Assembly (NCBI GenBank): GCA_024500155.1
Contig: CM044856.1
Span: 53,258,303 to 53,322,302, forward strand
From: Chenopodium formosanum
Taxonomy: Eukaryota; Streptophyta; Magnoliopsida; Caryophyllales; Amaranthaceae
Length of the DNA: 64,000 nucleotides
Direction: 5' to 3'
The stretch's first letter is position 1, and each line of letters opens with the position of its first letter. This document shows positions 46,625 to 58,229 of this stretch, piece by piece. The position numbers and the translations under genes were made by a program. Below the pieces are notes generated by a model. It was not told the DNA's origin and did no database searches. It saw nothing but the letters and a program-made list of their open reading frames with translations.

Positions 46625-48300
46625 ATGGTAAAAACCTTAGAACAACGATTGAAGCAATGAGTCACCTCCCTTTCAAACGAGGACAAACTAGCTTTCAAAA
46701 TTTATCACCTAGATCCTCTATTGAACTATATGCAATTAATGATTAATTTTGACTTCCTTCATGGCGCGGTTAACCATTGGGATTCCAACCACCATCTTTT
46801 CTTATTTAAAGGGGACGAAGTTATTCCCCTTCCTGGTGAGTTTGAAGCCTTGCTAGGCTTCCCTACAAATACTCTCCCCGTGACTTATTCGCCTCCATTG
46901 TCAGATCCCAAACCTGTATTCCAAAGATTTTTTGGCTTGTCTGACAATGACATGACTAATATTGGAACTGATGAAGGCGTGAATTTAATTCAATTTATTG
47001 AACATTTCGTCGCCCCTCGTGACAACATGACTAAACAACGCTTTAAAATTCGTGCTTTATGTTATTGTCTTGTTGTCAACTGTTTACTTAGGACAGGAAA
47101 AGAATATGGAGACTATTCCATGGTGTCTGTAGTTGAGCAAATAGAGGGATGTCATTCACCCGCTCCTTTGGCTTTGGTGAAAACCATTCTATGCTTGAAT
47201 CGCCTTAGAGGAGATCCTAACGAAAATGGCTTCACGGGGAGTCCACTCCTATTACACGTAAGTTTTTTTTTTCCGTATTTTAAGCGCATGTTAAGGAGTT
47301 GCGCTGGCACTGTCAGCGCAATCTTCTATGCTGCGCGCGGATGGCGCGCGCAACTTTTCAAGATGCGCGCGCCACCTACTCGTGTAAAATCGCAAACTGA
47401 TTTTTTTTTTACTTTTTTTTTCAGATTTGGCTCATTGAGCGTTTGCGAATAGTCGACCAGCCACAAAACATTGAGGCCAACGGAGTGCGGACATTCCCTG
47501 GACGTCGAATCCTTTACAAGCATAAGAATGAAGAGGAGTGGACGTCGTTCTTTTGTCACGGGGTTCCTAACATACGCTTCGTGATTCCTTGGTGGAACAT
47601 AAATAGTATGGTTGGGAGTAGTCACAATTGCCCTTACATTAGGCTTTTAGGCGTATCTAGCGCTACTTACATCTTTTCTTACAGGGTAATGAGACAATAT
47701 GGGATGAAACAGATTATACCCCCGCAAGATTGTGACGCACCCAAGGATGTGTCTTTTAGACCCGAGCGAATCTTCCGTTGGATAGAGTGTTGGTCAAGTC
47801 TTCCAAGATGGGTAGTACAAAATCCTATGGCGAGAATTGTATTATCTCCCTTTTATACGGCTTGGATGAATGCGACGGATAAGAACGAGTTAAACAAAGC
47901 CTGTTCTCAATATCAAATTGCCACAACTCGTAATCCACCTAAGCCTCTAATGCATTCGACCACCACTACTCCTCCTAGTGGTCAAAACAAAGGAGTGAGA
48001 AGAAAATTGGACTTCTCATCTCCTAAGGCGCGATTGAAGGAATTCAAAAGGAAAGCTCCTTCCAAACCCGCACAAAAAGGCGTGATAATCAAGGAACCTT
48101 CGCAACAAACCCGAAAAAGGACTCTAACAAAAGCTTCGGAAAAAGGAAAAAGGGTTGAAAAGGCTCCTATTCCCAAATTAAAGAACAATGTATGGGTCAA
48201 GAAGAAGAATGTAGGGGAGAGTTCTAAGGCTTCTGAAAATACTGCGATGGAAACTACTCCTCCATTATCCGTGACAATCGAGGATATAGTGAAGCCTTAG
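46625..48300 (+). pseudogene. E2 antisense gene, plant-mobile-domain-like (DUF7745 type), two exons
   Basis: Exon 1 is 46625-47257, intron 47258-47424 (GTAAGT...TTCAG), exon 2 47425-48300; both exons stay in frame, giving about 558 codons. Start ATG 46625 (MVKTLEQRLKQ) is followed by an in-frame TGA at 46658-46660. Motifs: HLFLFKGDEVIPLPGEFEAL, LLGFPT, KTILCLNRLRGD and, after the intron, VIPWWNINSM, YIRLLGVSSATYIFSYRVMRQY; the tail is Lys-rich. This resembles plant mobile domain/DUF7745 proteins found with Ty3/gypsy elements. It is convergent with E2 pol. The intron carries the E2 CpG module. Role unknown. Confidence 0.7.
47258..47424 (+). other. Intron of the E2 antisense gene containing a CpG module
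   Basis: 167 bp, GTAAGT donor and T-rich tract plus CAG acceptor. It contains a GCGCGCGGATGGCGCGCGCA palindromic segment at 47332-47351 and ends the module with GCGCGCGCCACCT, as at other E2 sites. Confidence 0.65.
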
Positions 48301-48890
48301 AATGTTACAAAATTTTATTTTGTTTTTTTTTTTTTGAATAAAGTGTAATAACTACTATGCCTCTTTTTTTTTTTTTTTGCTTTACAATTTAGTTCAACAA
48401 TGTCCTTTCTATTTATTTTTTTTTGAATGAAATTAAATGAGCTTTATATTTCGATATTTTGATATGACTGAATCTTATAGATTGCCTACGTATTTGCATC
48501 ACGAAATCAGGTTATTGCGCAGTTCTTTTTTTCTATTATATATATATTTTTTTATATTTTTCTTTAACTCCTTAGGTAAAAGTTAAATGAAAAAATTAAT
48601 CAAACTTTGTTTAATAGAGAGTTAAATAAAAGTTTAATTTTTTTATTTTCCGAGTATATGTTTATGTTTAGGAAACGCCTTTCTTTCATTGTAAGTAGAA
48701 GTTACAACTTCGTTCAAACAAAAAAGTTCGGGTTCGCAGTTTGATAGTCAGGTGGCGCGCGCAACATCTGAGGTTGCGCGGGCATGTCGCGCGCAACTTA
48801 ATCAGTTGCGCGTGGTATCCGCACGCAACTATTCCAGTTGCGCGCGACACCTGTACTACGAGTGTTTAAAAAAAATTATTTTTTTGCTAT
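48301..48890 (+). other. E2 antisense gene 3' region with TGCCTACGTAT motif and CpG module
   Basis: T-rich sequence, then GATTGCCTACGTATTTGC with AATCAGG nearby (48480-48512). Its core matches the 60 bp block of E1 (1861-1920) and E3 (20428-20487). A CpG module, GCGCGCAAC/GTTGCGCGCG, lies at 48748-48852 and again ends GCGCGCGACACCTG. Confidence 0.5.
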
Positions 48891-48893
48891 TTA

Positions 48894-49033
48894 CCCCCCT
48901 AAGTGTGAAGATTTTTTTTCGTGAATTTTGAAGAAAATCTGAACACTTAGAATGGTTTATTATTCTTGAATTACCCCCCCCCCCCCAAGTGTTATGTATT
49001 TTATCGTGTTGTTCAATAAAATGCATAACACTT
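48894..49033. terminator. Two tandem C-run + hairpin units
   Basis: Unit 1: ACCCCCC then a stem TAAGTGTGAAGATTTT (48900-48915) paired with 48934-48949 (14 of 16). Unit 2: a run of 13 C then AAGTGTTATGTATTTTAT (48987-49004) paired with 49016-49033 (17 of 18, loop 11 nt). They sit between the stop of E2 pol (49117, minus) and the antisense gene (48300, plus). A role as bidirectional transcript end or boundary is inferred only. Confidence 0.5.
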
Positions 49034-49116
49034 AGAATCTTTTAGTTGAATGCTAATTTAAAGTTGGTTGTATGAATGGACGAGTAATCCGGATTTCATA
49101 TGTAATATTTTTTAAG

Positions 49117-50190
49117 TCAATCAATGTTTATTAATTGGCAAATTTCATCTCCTCCAATGTTCATTAATCTGACGGCTCCTCTTGATAGGATTTTAATCAC
49201 GCAGTAGGGACCGATCCAATTAGGTTTAAATTTTCCTCTTAGATCAGTAGGTGGACCCCTAACCTCCTTTAGTACAAAGTCACCTTCTTTTATGTTTCTA
49301 GGTTTTACCCTTTTATTAAAATGACGTGCAATGCGCCTTTGGTAGACTTGTACATGATGCAAAGCTATTAATCGTCGTTCATCGAGCAATAAGAGCTCTT
49401 CATACCTCGCTCTTACCCATTCAGCTTCCGACAACTTACTTTCAAGTAAGATGCGTAGGGATGGTATTTCCAGTTTGACTGGTTGAAATGCGTCCATTCC
49501 GAAAACTAAGGAGTATGGATTTACCCCTATTGATGTTTGTATAGACGTTCTATAACCCCATAGTGCAAAGTGTAGTTTATTCGGCCAGTCTTTATAATTT
49601 TCTGCCATTTTCTTAATGATGACTGTTATATTTTTATTTGTCGATTCTACAGCTCCATTCATTTGAGGTCTGTATGGGAATGAGTGATGATGTTTTACTT
49701 TATAACGAGTTAAGAGGGTCTCAACTTCAGCTTTGAATTGCGATCCCTGATCACCAATTAGTTCGTGTGGAACTCCATATCTACAAAATACGTTTCGTTT
49801 GAGAAACTCTGTGACATGTTTAGAAGTGATATTAACGTAAGAAGCAGCCTCAATCCACTTAGTGAAGTAGTCAATGGCTACTAATACGTACTCGTGCCCT
49901 CCTTTCCTGTTGGAGAGACCTTTCCAATTATGTCAATTCCCCAAGTTGAAAAGGGCCAAGGGGAAGTGAGATTATATAGTTCAGATGGTGGAAGGTGTTG
50001 TAAATTAGCAAACATTTGGCACTCTGGACATTGCTTGACATATTGTATGCAATCATGTTCCATAGTGGACCAATAATACCCTTGTCGTGAAATTGTTTTT
50101 GCGAGCATTTTACCATTCATGTGAGGTCCACAAACACCTTTGTGAGTATTCTCCATAAGGTGTGTGGTTTCGGGTTGGCTATACACAACA
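49117..50190 (-). pseudogene. E2 integrase
   Basis: Zinc-binding domain at 50186-49900 (CPECQMFANLQHLP). The core follows in a frame shifted by one base near 49897, where GKEGTSTY leaves the conserved HEYVLVAIDYFTKW frame. Catalytic D (AIDYF), D (GDQGSQF) and E (AVESTNKN) are all present. The C-terminal part (GDFVLKEVRG; FKPNWIGPYCVIKI) runs to the stop at 49117. Apart from the frameshift it looks intact, with no chromodomain. Confidence 0.9.
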
Positions 50191-51110
50191 AACTTTGACC
50201 ATTAGGTCCTTTTTTGCATAATTGACCATTTAATAGACCGTATTGAGCCGCACGTGTTCGTAAGGCTCGTTGGTCTTTTGATGAAGTATTTTCGGGATAT
50301 GTGCCATGAGTAATATATTGGAGGATATGATCATACCAAGGATTGTTTCCTTCGATGTCATTTATTTCCTCTATTGCGTTGCAATATGATGGTTCTTCTA
50401 TTCTATCAACGCATAATGGCATCATATTTAAGTGATCTGGAATATTGATCATTGAGGCTAATTTTGCTAGCACATCGACAAATTGATTATCATCCCTAGG
50501 GAGATATTTGAAGTCAATATGTTCAAAATGCTCGATGAGTTGCTCTAGGTGTGCTTGGTATAATATCATTGTGGAGTTCTTTATTTTCCATTTTCTTAGT
50601 ATGTGATTTATAATCAAACTGGAATCTCCATATACCTCTAATTTTTTCACACCTATGCTAGCTGCTGCTTCTAATCCAATAATGCACGCTTCACATTCCG
50701 CGGCATTATCAGTAACCTCAAAGTCTAATTTTACAGAGATTGGAGTATGTGCTCCCTCTGGACTTATGAGTAACACTCCTACGCCACATCCTTTTTGGTT
50801 GGATGCACCGTCGAAGTACATTACCCATTTGTCATCTTGTGTCATGAGAATCTCTTCATCCGGAAGATGAGTAGTTTCTGCATGACTTGTTTGAATTGGA
50901 TGTTGAGCCAGAAAGTCGAAAATTACTTTTCCTTTCATTGATTTTTCTGGAATATATTTTAACTCAAATTCGGCCAACATCACCAACCATTTGGATATTC
51001 TTCCTTGTAAAGGTGGTTGTTCAAACAAATACTTTATCGGATTTTGTTGAGAAATCACATGAGTGGTGTGTGGTAGCATATAATGTCGTAATTTTTTAGT
51101 TGCCCACACT
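50117..51110 (-). pseudogene. E2 RNase H C-terminus and archaeal-type RNase H
   Basis: 330 open residues. The first part ends the RT-linked RNase H (FEQPPLQGRISKWLVMLAEF, IPEKSMKGK). The second starts WVMYFDGASNQKGCGVG with NAAECEACIIGLEAA, VYGDSSLIIN and LPRDDNQFVDVLAKLAS, giving the D-E-D-D catalytic set. Such a second RNase H marks the Tat lineage. The tail runs into the IN N-terminus, where a stop and shift occur near 50120-50190. Confidence 0.9.
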
Positions 51111-51167
51111 AATGCTAGAGTCGACTTTTCTAGAGTTCTATATTTTGTTTCATATTGGATGAATTTT

Positions 51168-52480
51168 TTACTTATCTAATATATTGCACGCGACTTTTTC
51201 TACCTCTTGTGCTAACATGGCTCCTGTGGTCGTGTCTGTAACTGTTATGTATAGCCTAAGAGGTAGTTTGGGTACTGGTGGTGCTAAAATTGGTGGACTT
51301 TTGAGATAATCTTTGATTTTCTCAAAGGCCTTTTGGCATTGATCGTCCCATTCATATTTTTCTTCTTTTTCCAATTTTTTGAATATTGGCTCACAAGTCA
51401 TAGTCAATTTGTTAATAAATCGACTAATGTATTGCTATTTGCCAAGGAACCCCCTAATTTCTTTTTCTGTTTGAGGGGGAGGCATGTCAACAATTGCCTT
51501 TATTTTAGAGGGATCAATCTCAATACCGCGAGTGCTTACTACGTATCCGAGTAACTTGCCAGAAGCTACCCCAAAAGCGCATTTTTGTGGATTTAATCGA
51601 ATGTTATAATCTTTTATGCGAGTGAAAAATTTGCGTAAAGCTTTTATATGTCCCATTCTATCTTTGGACTTTACGATCATATCATCCACATACACTTCTA
51701 TTTCTTTATGCATCATATCATGCAAGAGAGTCGTAGCCATTCTTTGGTACATAGCTCCTGCATTTTTTAAACCAAATGGCATGATTGTATAGCAATACGT
51801 CCCCCAAGGGGTAATAAAGCATGTCTTTTCTTCGTCTTCTTTTGCCATTAAAATTTGGTTGTAACCCGCGTATCCATCCATAAAGGATAACATCGCATGT
51901 TCAGCCGTGTTATCTACCAATATATCAATATGTGGTAGAGGAAAATCGTTTTTAGGGCTAGCCTTATTAAGGTCCCTAAAGTCGACACACATGCAAACTC
52001 GTCTATCCTTTTTAGGGACTGGGACGATGTTTGCTACCCATTTTGGGTAATTACATACGCAAATGAAACCTACGTCCAATTGTTTTTGTACTTCTTCTTT
52101 TATTTTAGTGCGACGTCAGGTTTCATTCGTCGACGTTTTTGTTTTACTGGTTTAGAGGTAGGGTTCAAGGGAATGGTATGTTCCGCGATTTCCCTATCTA
52201 TTCCAGGCATGTCCTTGTATGACCAAGCAAACACGTCTTCGAATTCTTTGAGCGTCGATATGAGGGTCGATCGCTCTTTCGGATTTAGAGTTAAGCCAAT
52301 TTTGACTTCTCTTTTGTTTTCATTAGTTCCTATATTGATTGTTTCAGTTTCTTCAATGATAGGGTTCTTTTGTTATCGTTCATTCATTAGTCCAACCAAC
52401 TTATTTATGTTATCATTTTCATTAGATTTATTATTATAGCATTCAAAAGATTCAAAAAAAGGCATATACTCGGAAATAGA
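51168..52480 (-). pseudogene. E2 reverse transcriptase and RNase H N-terminus
   Basis: N-terminal RT (52440-52080) reads with FEDVFAWSYKDMPGID and KQKRRRMKPD motifs but stops in an A-rich stretch near 52085. The main part, 52079-51435, has PVPKKDRRVCMCVDFRDLNK, MPFGLKNAGAMYQ, the catalytic YVDDM and LGYVVSTRGIEIDP, ending GFLGK; then a shift. RNase H start 51407-51168 holds PKLPLRLYITVTDTTTGAML. The catalytic Asp residues are kept. Confidence 0.92.
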
Positions 52481-52482
52481 GC

Positions 52483-54136
52483 TCATGTTATTAGAATCAA
52501 AAGAAAGTACATTAAGAGAAGAATCCTTTTGGGATCTTCATCCTTAGAACTAGAAAATAAAGACTCAGTAATGGCCACAAGGCCTAAATTTTCAGCTTCC
52601 CTAGATTCTATAATAGATTCGTCGTCCGATTCTTCAAACATCTTCCCTTCGCCAGTGATTGGTCCATTTGAAAGATTTCCTCCATTCATGCTCCAGGGTT
52701 TCATTAGAAGGGGTGATCAATGAAGTTGGGTCAAAAGCATCATCCTGGATGGCATTTTGATTGGTCATTGTAGCTACATGATTTTGCTCTAGTCCAAATA
52801 GCAAGTTGAATGCTTGCCTATCATAGCACCCTGGAGTTGGGTACTTTGATTTAACGATACTAAAATCGTCATCCAAGAAGTAGCAATCGTGAAATATTTC
52901 GAATCCAGGCTTCTTGATTCCTTCCAAAACCAATGGTTCTCGAAATTCATAGCATGGGTAGTCTTCTCCCTCCCTAATGAATTGTCCATTAAGGGTTTGT
53001 TGATAGGATGGGAGTAAAGTGATTATCCCCTTGTTGTTGTCATCTCTACGTTGCTTTCTTTTCGCATCGTGAGACTTCAATTCTTCTTTAGTTGGTTTGT
53101 ATCCCAATCCAAAGGAGAATCTTTTCTTTAGGATAGGAAGTAAGAAAGATTTCTTCATTCCTATTCCCAAAGGCATCCTAGGAAAGTAACTACTCTTAAA
53201 TAAGATATTGTTTACTATCTGGGTGGAATATGGATCAAGCTTGAAAGGTTCTTCCATATCTATTGTGCAGATTGGCTCCGCGGCGAATCCCCACATGTCC
53301 TCTTCATCATTGTCATGGTTTATTTCTAGGAGTGATTGATCGTTTATTGCTTTTTTTGGTGGAGAAGCATGTATAGTCATAGGAACCCCTTGATAGTTCA
53401 ACCTAATCATTTGATGAAGTGAGGATGGTATTGCACCAAGCTCATGTATCCAAGGACGTCCAAGTAGAAGGTTGAATGTAGGTTTTATGTCCATAACATG
53501 GAATTCAACCATCTTTTGTAATGGGCCTGTGGTAATTGGTAGCTTAACAATTCCATAAACCGATCTTCTCAAGTTGTCATAGGCCCTAATGCTTTGTGTT
53601 GTTAATTGAAAATCTTTTTCTGGATTAAGGCCTAAATATTTTGCAGTTCGCAATGGGCATACGTTTACAGCTGACCCATTGTCTACCAAAGTTAGAAGGA
53701 TGTTATATCTCTTGCACCTCACAGTTAAGTTTAATGCATTGTTGTGGGTAGTGTCTTTTGAAGGCAAATCATCATTAGTGAAAATGATTGACTTGTCTGA
53801 TTTCTCGCTAGTAAGCAAGCTAACGAGATCTTGAGGGGTTGTGTCCGTGCTTACAGACAAAGCCGTTAGAGCGTTCATAAGGGAATTCCTATGTTCTTTA
53901 GAAGTACTTAGGAGTTCCCAAATGCTAACATTCGCCTTGGATTGGCAAAGTTGTTTGACCAATGGATCTTCCACCTCAAGAGGAGGTGATATTGTATTTT
54001 GTACTTGACCTTGATTTTGCGTGGTCAAAGATCCATTTGGTGGTGGTGCCTGGTAAATTCGTCCAGAACGAGTTAAATGATCTATCTCGTTTGGATTAGT
54101 TGTAGGACTTATGAACCAAATTTCTTCTAGAGGCTT
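52483..54136 (-). pseudogene. E2 protease region
   Basis: Main frame 54028-52634 (464 residues). The retropepsin core TLVDNGSAVNVCPL carries D-N-G-S, a form seen in Ogre-type proteases, followed by LLGRPWIHELGAIPSSLHQ. Downstream is a linker with repeated Tyr/Pro motifs. Near 52700 the frame shifts into an acidic segment (EESDDESIIESREAEN) at 52704-52483 that leads to RT. An in-frame TGA at 54137-54139 separates it from gag. Confidence 0.87.
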
Positions 54137-54694
54137 TCAGCGTGCCTCCATTTCAAGATGTTCCATGAGTTGAGCTTGATGCCATTGTTCATCCAAGGAG
54201 AGATTTGATAAGTCTTTTGACTTCCCCAAGAAATGATCCCAATCAAGCGCTCTATTTGTTTCATTTTGTAAACAAGATGGAGGTGGGACGGAGGCATACT
54301 TAGAGATATATAAGTCTTGAAAGTCGTCGTCCCATAGCCCACATACTTCATTAGTTTCCTTTATGAGTAATGTGGGTAGAGGTTCTCCTATAGGTGTGAT
54401 GTAGTTCAATGGATTGAACGTATCGCTTCCCATATGGTCCTCATCAATGTGAAACAACCCCAAGGGGGACGCATTATTGTTTGGTTTAGGCGTGGGAATT
54501 ATCCCATCGTCTACCAAATCCTGTATTTTATGTTTTAAGACAAAGCAACGTTCAATGTCATGTCCATTGCCTCTATAATAAGCACAATAAGCATTACCAT
54601 CCCAATTAGGAAACCTTCTTTCTGGTGGAGTGGGTGGTGTTGGTCCTGTTGGTGCAAGTAAGCCTTTTTCATTTAATTTTTCTAGCAATTCTTT
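54137..54694 (-). pseudogene. gag: E2 gag C-terminus
   Basis: Zinc-knuckle module near 54600-54540 reads CAYYRGNGHDIERCF (first His replaced by Tyr), after a KGLLAPTGPTPPTPPERRFPNWD lead. The preceding coding continues across the CACTA insertion at 58773-58820, where minus-strand reading gives FTQFPVSYKELLEKLNEKG once the TTT duplication is counted once. The rest of gag lies beyond the LINE, off the window. Confidence 0.85.
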
Positions 54695-55084
54695 CACTAG
54701 TAGAAAAATACAATAAGGCAACCCCATAAAGGCACCGGTTTAGGCCAAACCGGTGTCCTAAACGGGCCCAAATTTAGGCGCCATTTTAAACAAATATAAA
54801 AGGCACCGGTTCAGACCAAACCGGTGCCAAAAACTAAAAGGGCACCGGTTTGAACCGGTGCCAATTGAACCGGTCCTTAATTTTAAAAATAAACCGCTTA
54901 AACTTTATTATTAAAAAAAAAACCGCCCATATAAACCCCCCAACCCTATTTCTCACTCAATAGCCGCTTCTCCTATTTCCTTCTCTTTCTCTCTCCTCTT
55001 CTCCTCTCCTCCTCTTTCCTTCTTGCTCACCAGTCTTTCTCATCTCCTCCTTCCCTTTCTCATCTCCTCCTTCTCCCTCAAGAC

Positions 55085-55800
55085 TACCACGTCTCCTTCT
55101 CCTTCAAGCCCACCACGAAGACCACCACGGAGACCACCACGAACACCACCACGGAGACCACCACGAGCACATGCAACACCACGAACACGTCTCCTTCTCC
55201 CTCAATTTCTGGGTTTTTTTTTCCGATTTCACTTTAGGTTTTTTTTTTTGTGATTTTGATTTTTTTTTTTGTCGATTTCTGGGTTTTTATTTCGATAGCA
55301 ATTTCAATTTTTTTGTTTTCGATCTCTGGGTTATTTTGTTTCAGAGTTCAATTTTTTTTTTTTTTTTAGTTTTTGTTTCTTGTTTATTCGATTTTAATAC
55401 ATTTTGTTTTCGATTTTGATTTTTTGTTTTTCGATTTCTGGGTTATTTTTTTTCCGATTTCAATTTTGATTTTTTTTTCGATTTTTGTTTATTCGATTTT
55501 AATATATTTTGTTTTTCGATTTTGATTTTTTATTTTTCGATTTCTGGATTATATTTTTTCTAATGTTTGATTTTGAATTTTTTTTCGATTTTTGTTTTTG
55601 TTTATTCGATTTTAATATATTTTGTTTTCGATTTTGATTTTTTGTTTTTCGATTTCTGGGTTTTTTAATTTTTATTTTTTATCTGGGTTTTTTCGATTTC
55701 AATTTTTTTCGATTTAAATTTATTTCCAATTCTGGGTTTTTTTATTTCTGGGTATTTTTCGATTTAATTTTTTTTCGATTTAATTTTTTTGCGATTTCAT
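55085..55800. repeat. Low-complexity interior of the CACTA element
   Basis: CCACCACGAAGA/CCACCACGGAGA units (55105-55170) then irregular repeats of TTTTCGATTTCTGGGTT. Open frames here (55023-55253, 55171-55419) are compositional artefacts. Confidence 0.7.
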
Positions 55801-55820
55801 TTTTTTTCTAGGTTTGAATC

Positions 55821-58229
55821 TGATAAGTGACTTTTATGTCACTTTTCGGGTGTTTATTGAGTCGTATTCCGGCTTATTTTCCAATAATTTCACCTTTTAT
55901 ATCCTTTATTTCTATTATTTTATTATTCTCGTCTTTTATCTTTATTTTGAGTATTTTTGTAATTTTCTATAGTTTTTAGTTTATTTTCGTGTTTTATTTT
56001 ATTTTTCTTTCTTTTAATGTTTGTAGTTTAAGTCGTTAGTTTTTATTTTTAATAATTTCTCTTTTTATCTCGTTTTCTTATTTATTTTAGTTTTGTATTT
56101 TATTTTATTTTATTTTATTTCATTTAATTTTATTATTTTTTTAGTTTTACCATTTTATTTTATTTTATTTTATTTTACTTTATTTTTCTTTATTTTATTT
56201 ATTTTATTTTATTTTCCAATTCACCCTCGTGTTTTTGGTTGTAGGTGTTCCAGGTTTCAAAGTCATGTTCGAGTTCAAAGTCCGAGATCCGAGGCACATG
56301 ATTTGAGCCAACCCCTGCTGCCAGCTTAACCATCACCACACCATCCCTTAACCTCCACCACACAACTTGCCTGCTCAACAATTCTCCTTCTCCCGCATCC
56401 ACCGCAACTAACAACAACTGCAGCAACAACACGCAGCACCACCACTTACCACCACACACCTTCAATCACACAAATACACCAGCCACCGCCAAAACCACCA
56501 TTAATCACCACCAAACCACTCACCCACACACTCTTCGCAACTCCCCTGTTTCAACCAAACAGAGCAGCCACGCATCTCACCCCAGTTACCACCAACCCAT
56601 TTACCACCATCAACAACCACTACGAGCAGCGATTTCGAACAGAGCAGCCACCAAATTACTTACCTCATTCAAACGCGGACGCGCAGCCCTGTCAGAAGGC
56701 GCACACAATTGGAGTCCAAATTCAGAGTCGAGGCAGTAAGTTTGCGCGACCTCTGTGCGATGTCTGTGCGGGCGCGCAATTGTGGGTCAATCATGAGCTT
56801 CTCACGCGAGTTTTAATGAAAATTTAACAGCCTTGATTGATTGCTACTGATGTCGGTGATGATGGTGTTTTGATTTGAGCCATCGATGATGCGGGATGGC
56901 GATGAAGGAAGTTCAGAGCAGCCACGAAGAGTCTGATGCGTGAGGTTTTGGGGGATTTGTGGGTTTATTTTAATTTCTTTTTCTTTTATTTTATTTTATT
57001 TCTTAATTCTTTTTATATTTTCCTTTTCCTTTTCTTATTTCCTTTCTATTTTATTTTTCTTTTGTTTTTCCTTATTTTTCTCATTCTTTTATTTCTTTTT
57101 TTTTTTCTTAGTTTTATGAGCTTTGTATAACGACCCATTTTTGGGGTAATTAGGGGGAATCCATTATGCTATTTTCTTAGTTATTTTAGGAGAGCTTCTC
57201 TCTCTTAGGGTTAGATTAGATAGTTTTTAGAGAGATAAAGTAGATTATTGCTCAATTTTCTTCCAAGTAATCAATTTTGGTCAAGTTTAATTTCCAATCA
57301 AGCAATTCCTTCAAGTTTTCATATTTCATTAATCCTCTCTCTAGTAATCTCTAATCCTTTCCTTTAGCTTTATTTATTTGCTTTATTGTTTCTTATTTTT
57401 GTTATCCTTTTAGTTTATCTATTTATTATTGTTTTCATTTTTCTTAATCATGTTTTGTTTTGTGTTTCTTGAATTTATTTTTGGTTTTGCTATTATGTTT
57501 AATCTCCTTTCTCTAGGCTAATTTCTTAGCTAGGGGAAGGGGGTGGAAAATATGTGTTGAATGTTGGATGAATGATGATGGTTGGATTGAATACATGCCT
57601 TAAATTGATGAAAGATATGATTTTTGATGGCTTGAGATTATTGTTACTCTTTATTTGATTTCCCTCTAGTTTAAATGCATGAAAGTGATTTGAACTAAAT
57701 TAAGATCACCTCTATTTTAATGATTGCATGAGAATGAGTTGTTAAAATTGAGTTTTATGAATTGTGTTTCTTTATTCTCTTGATTTGCTTGTGTCTAATA
57801 GGATGCATGAGAATGATCCTAATTAGCATGGACTTCTTTCATTGATTTGCCTAGACTACTGCATGAGAATGAATTGTTTAGGTAGGATCTTGTGTTCTTT
57901 GGCATGTTCTTCTTGATAACTATCATTATTTACCTCTTTCTAGTCATGTTTGACACCCCCGTATCCCTAGCGTTGTTCTTTCTTGATTTTATTCGTCTTT
58001 ATCTTTGCTTATTCGTAGTTTTAGTGCTTTTTATTCAAAAAAAATAAATTTCAACAAAATTATCCTTTCCTTGACTTTTGCTTAGCGAATTTAGTGTTTA
58101 GCTCGCATGCTTCCTTTTGGGTTCGACCCTTTACTTACCCCTATACTTGTATTAGGGTAGTTTAGGTTATAAATAAATTGTTAATTTGATTAGGGTTAGT
58201 AGAACCAACGACCTACTTAATCCCGATCA
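55821..58229 (+). mobile_element. Solo LTR (2,409 bp) inside the CACTA element
   Basis: TGATAAGTGACTTTT...CCCGATCA, with target duplication GAATC at 55816-55820 and 58230-58234. A CpG-rich GCGCGC cluster lies at 56680-56790. A GAGAGCTTCTCTCTCTTAGG segment near 57191 is shared with the truncated LTR at 25518-26660. A GGGTTCGACCC segment lies near the 3' end, as in several plant Ty3/gypsy LTRs. There is no internal region and no coding. Confidence 0.88.

Noticed and set aside
55023..55419. Proline/arginine-rich and Phe-rich frames
   Set aside because: Generated by ACCACC and T-rich repeats inside a CACTA element.
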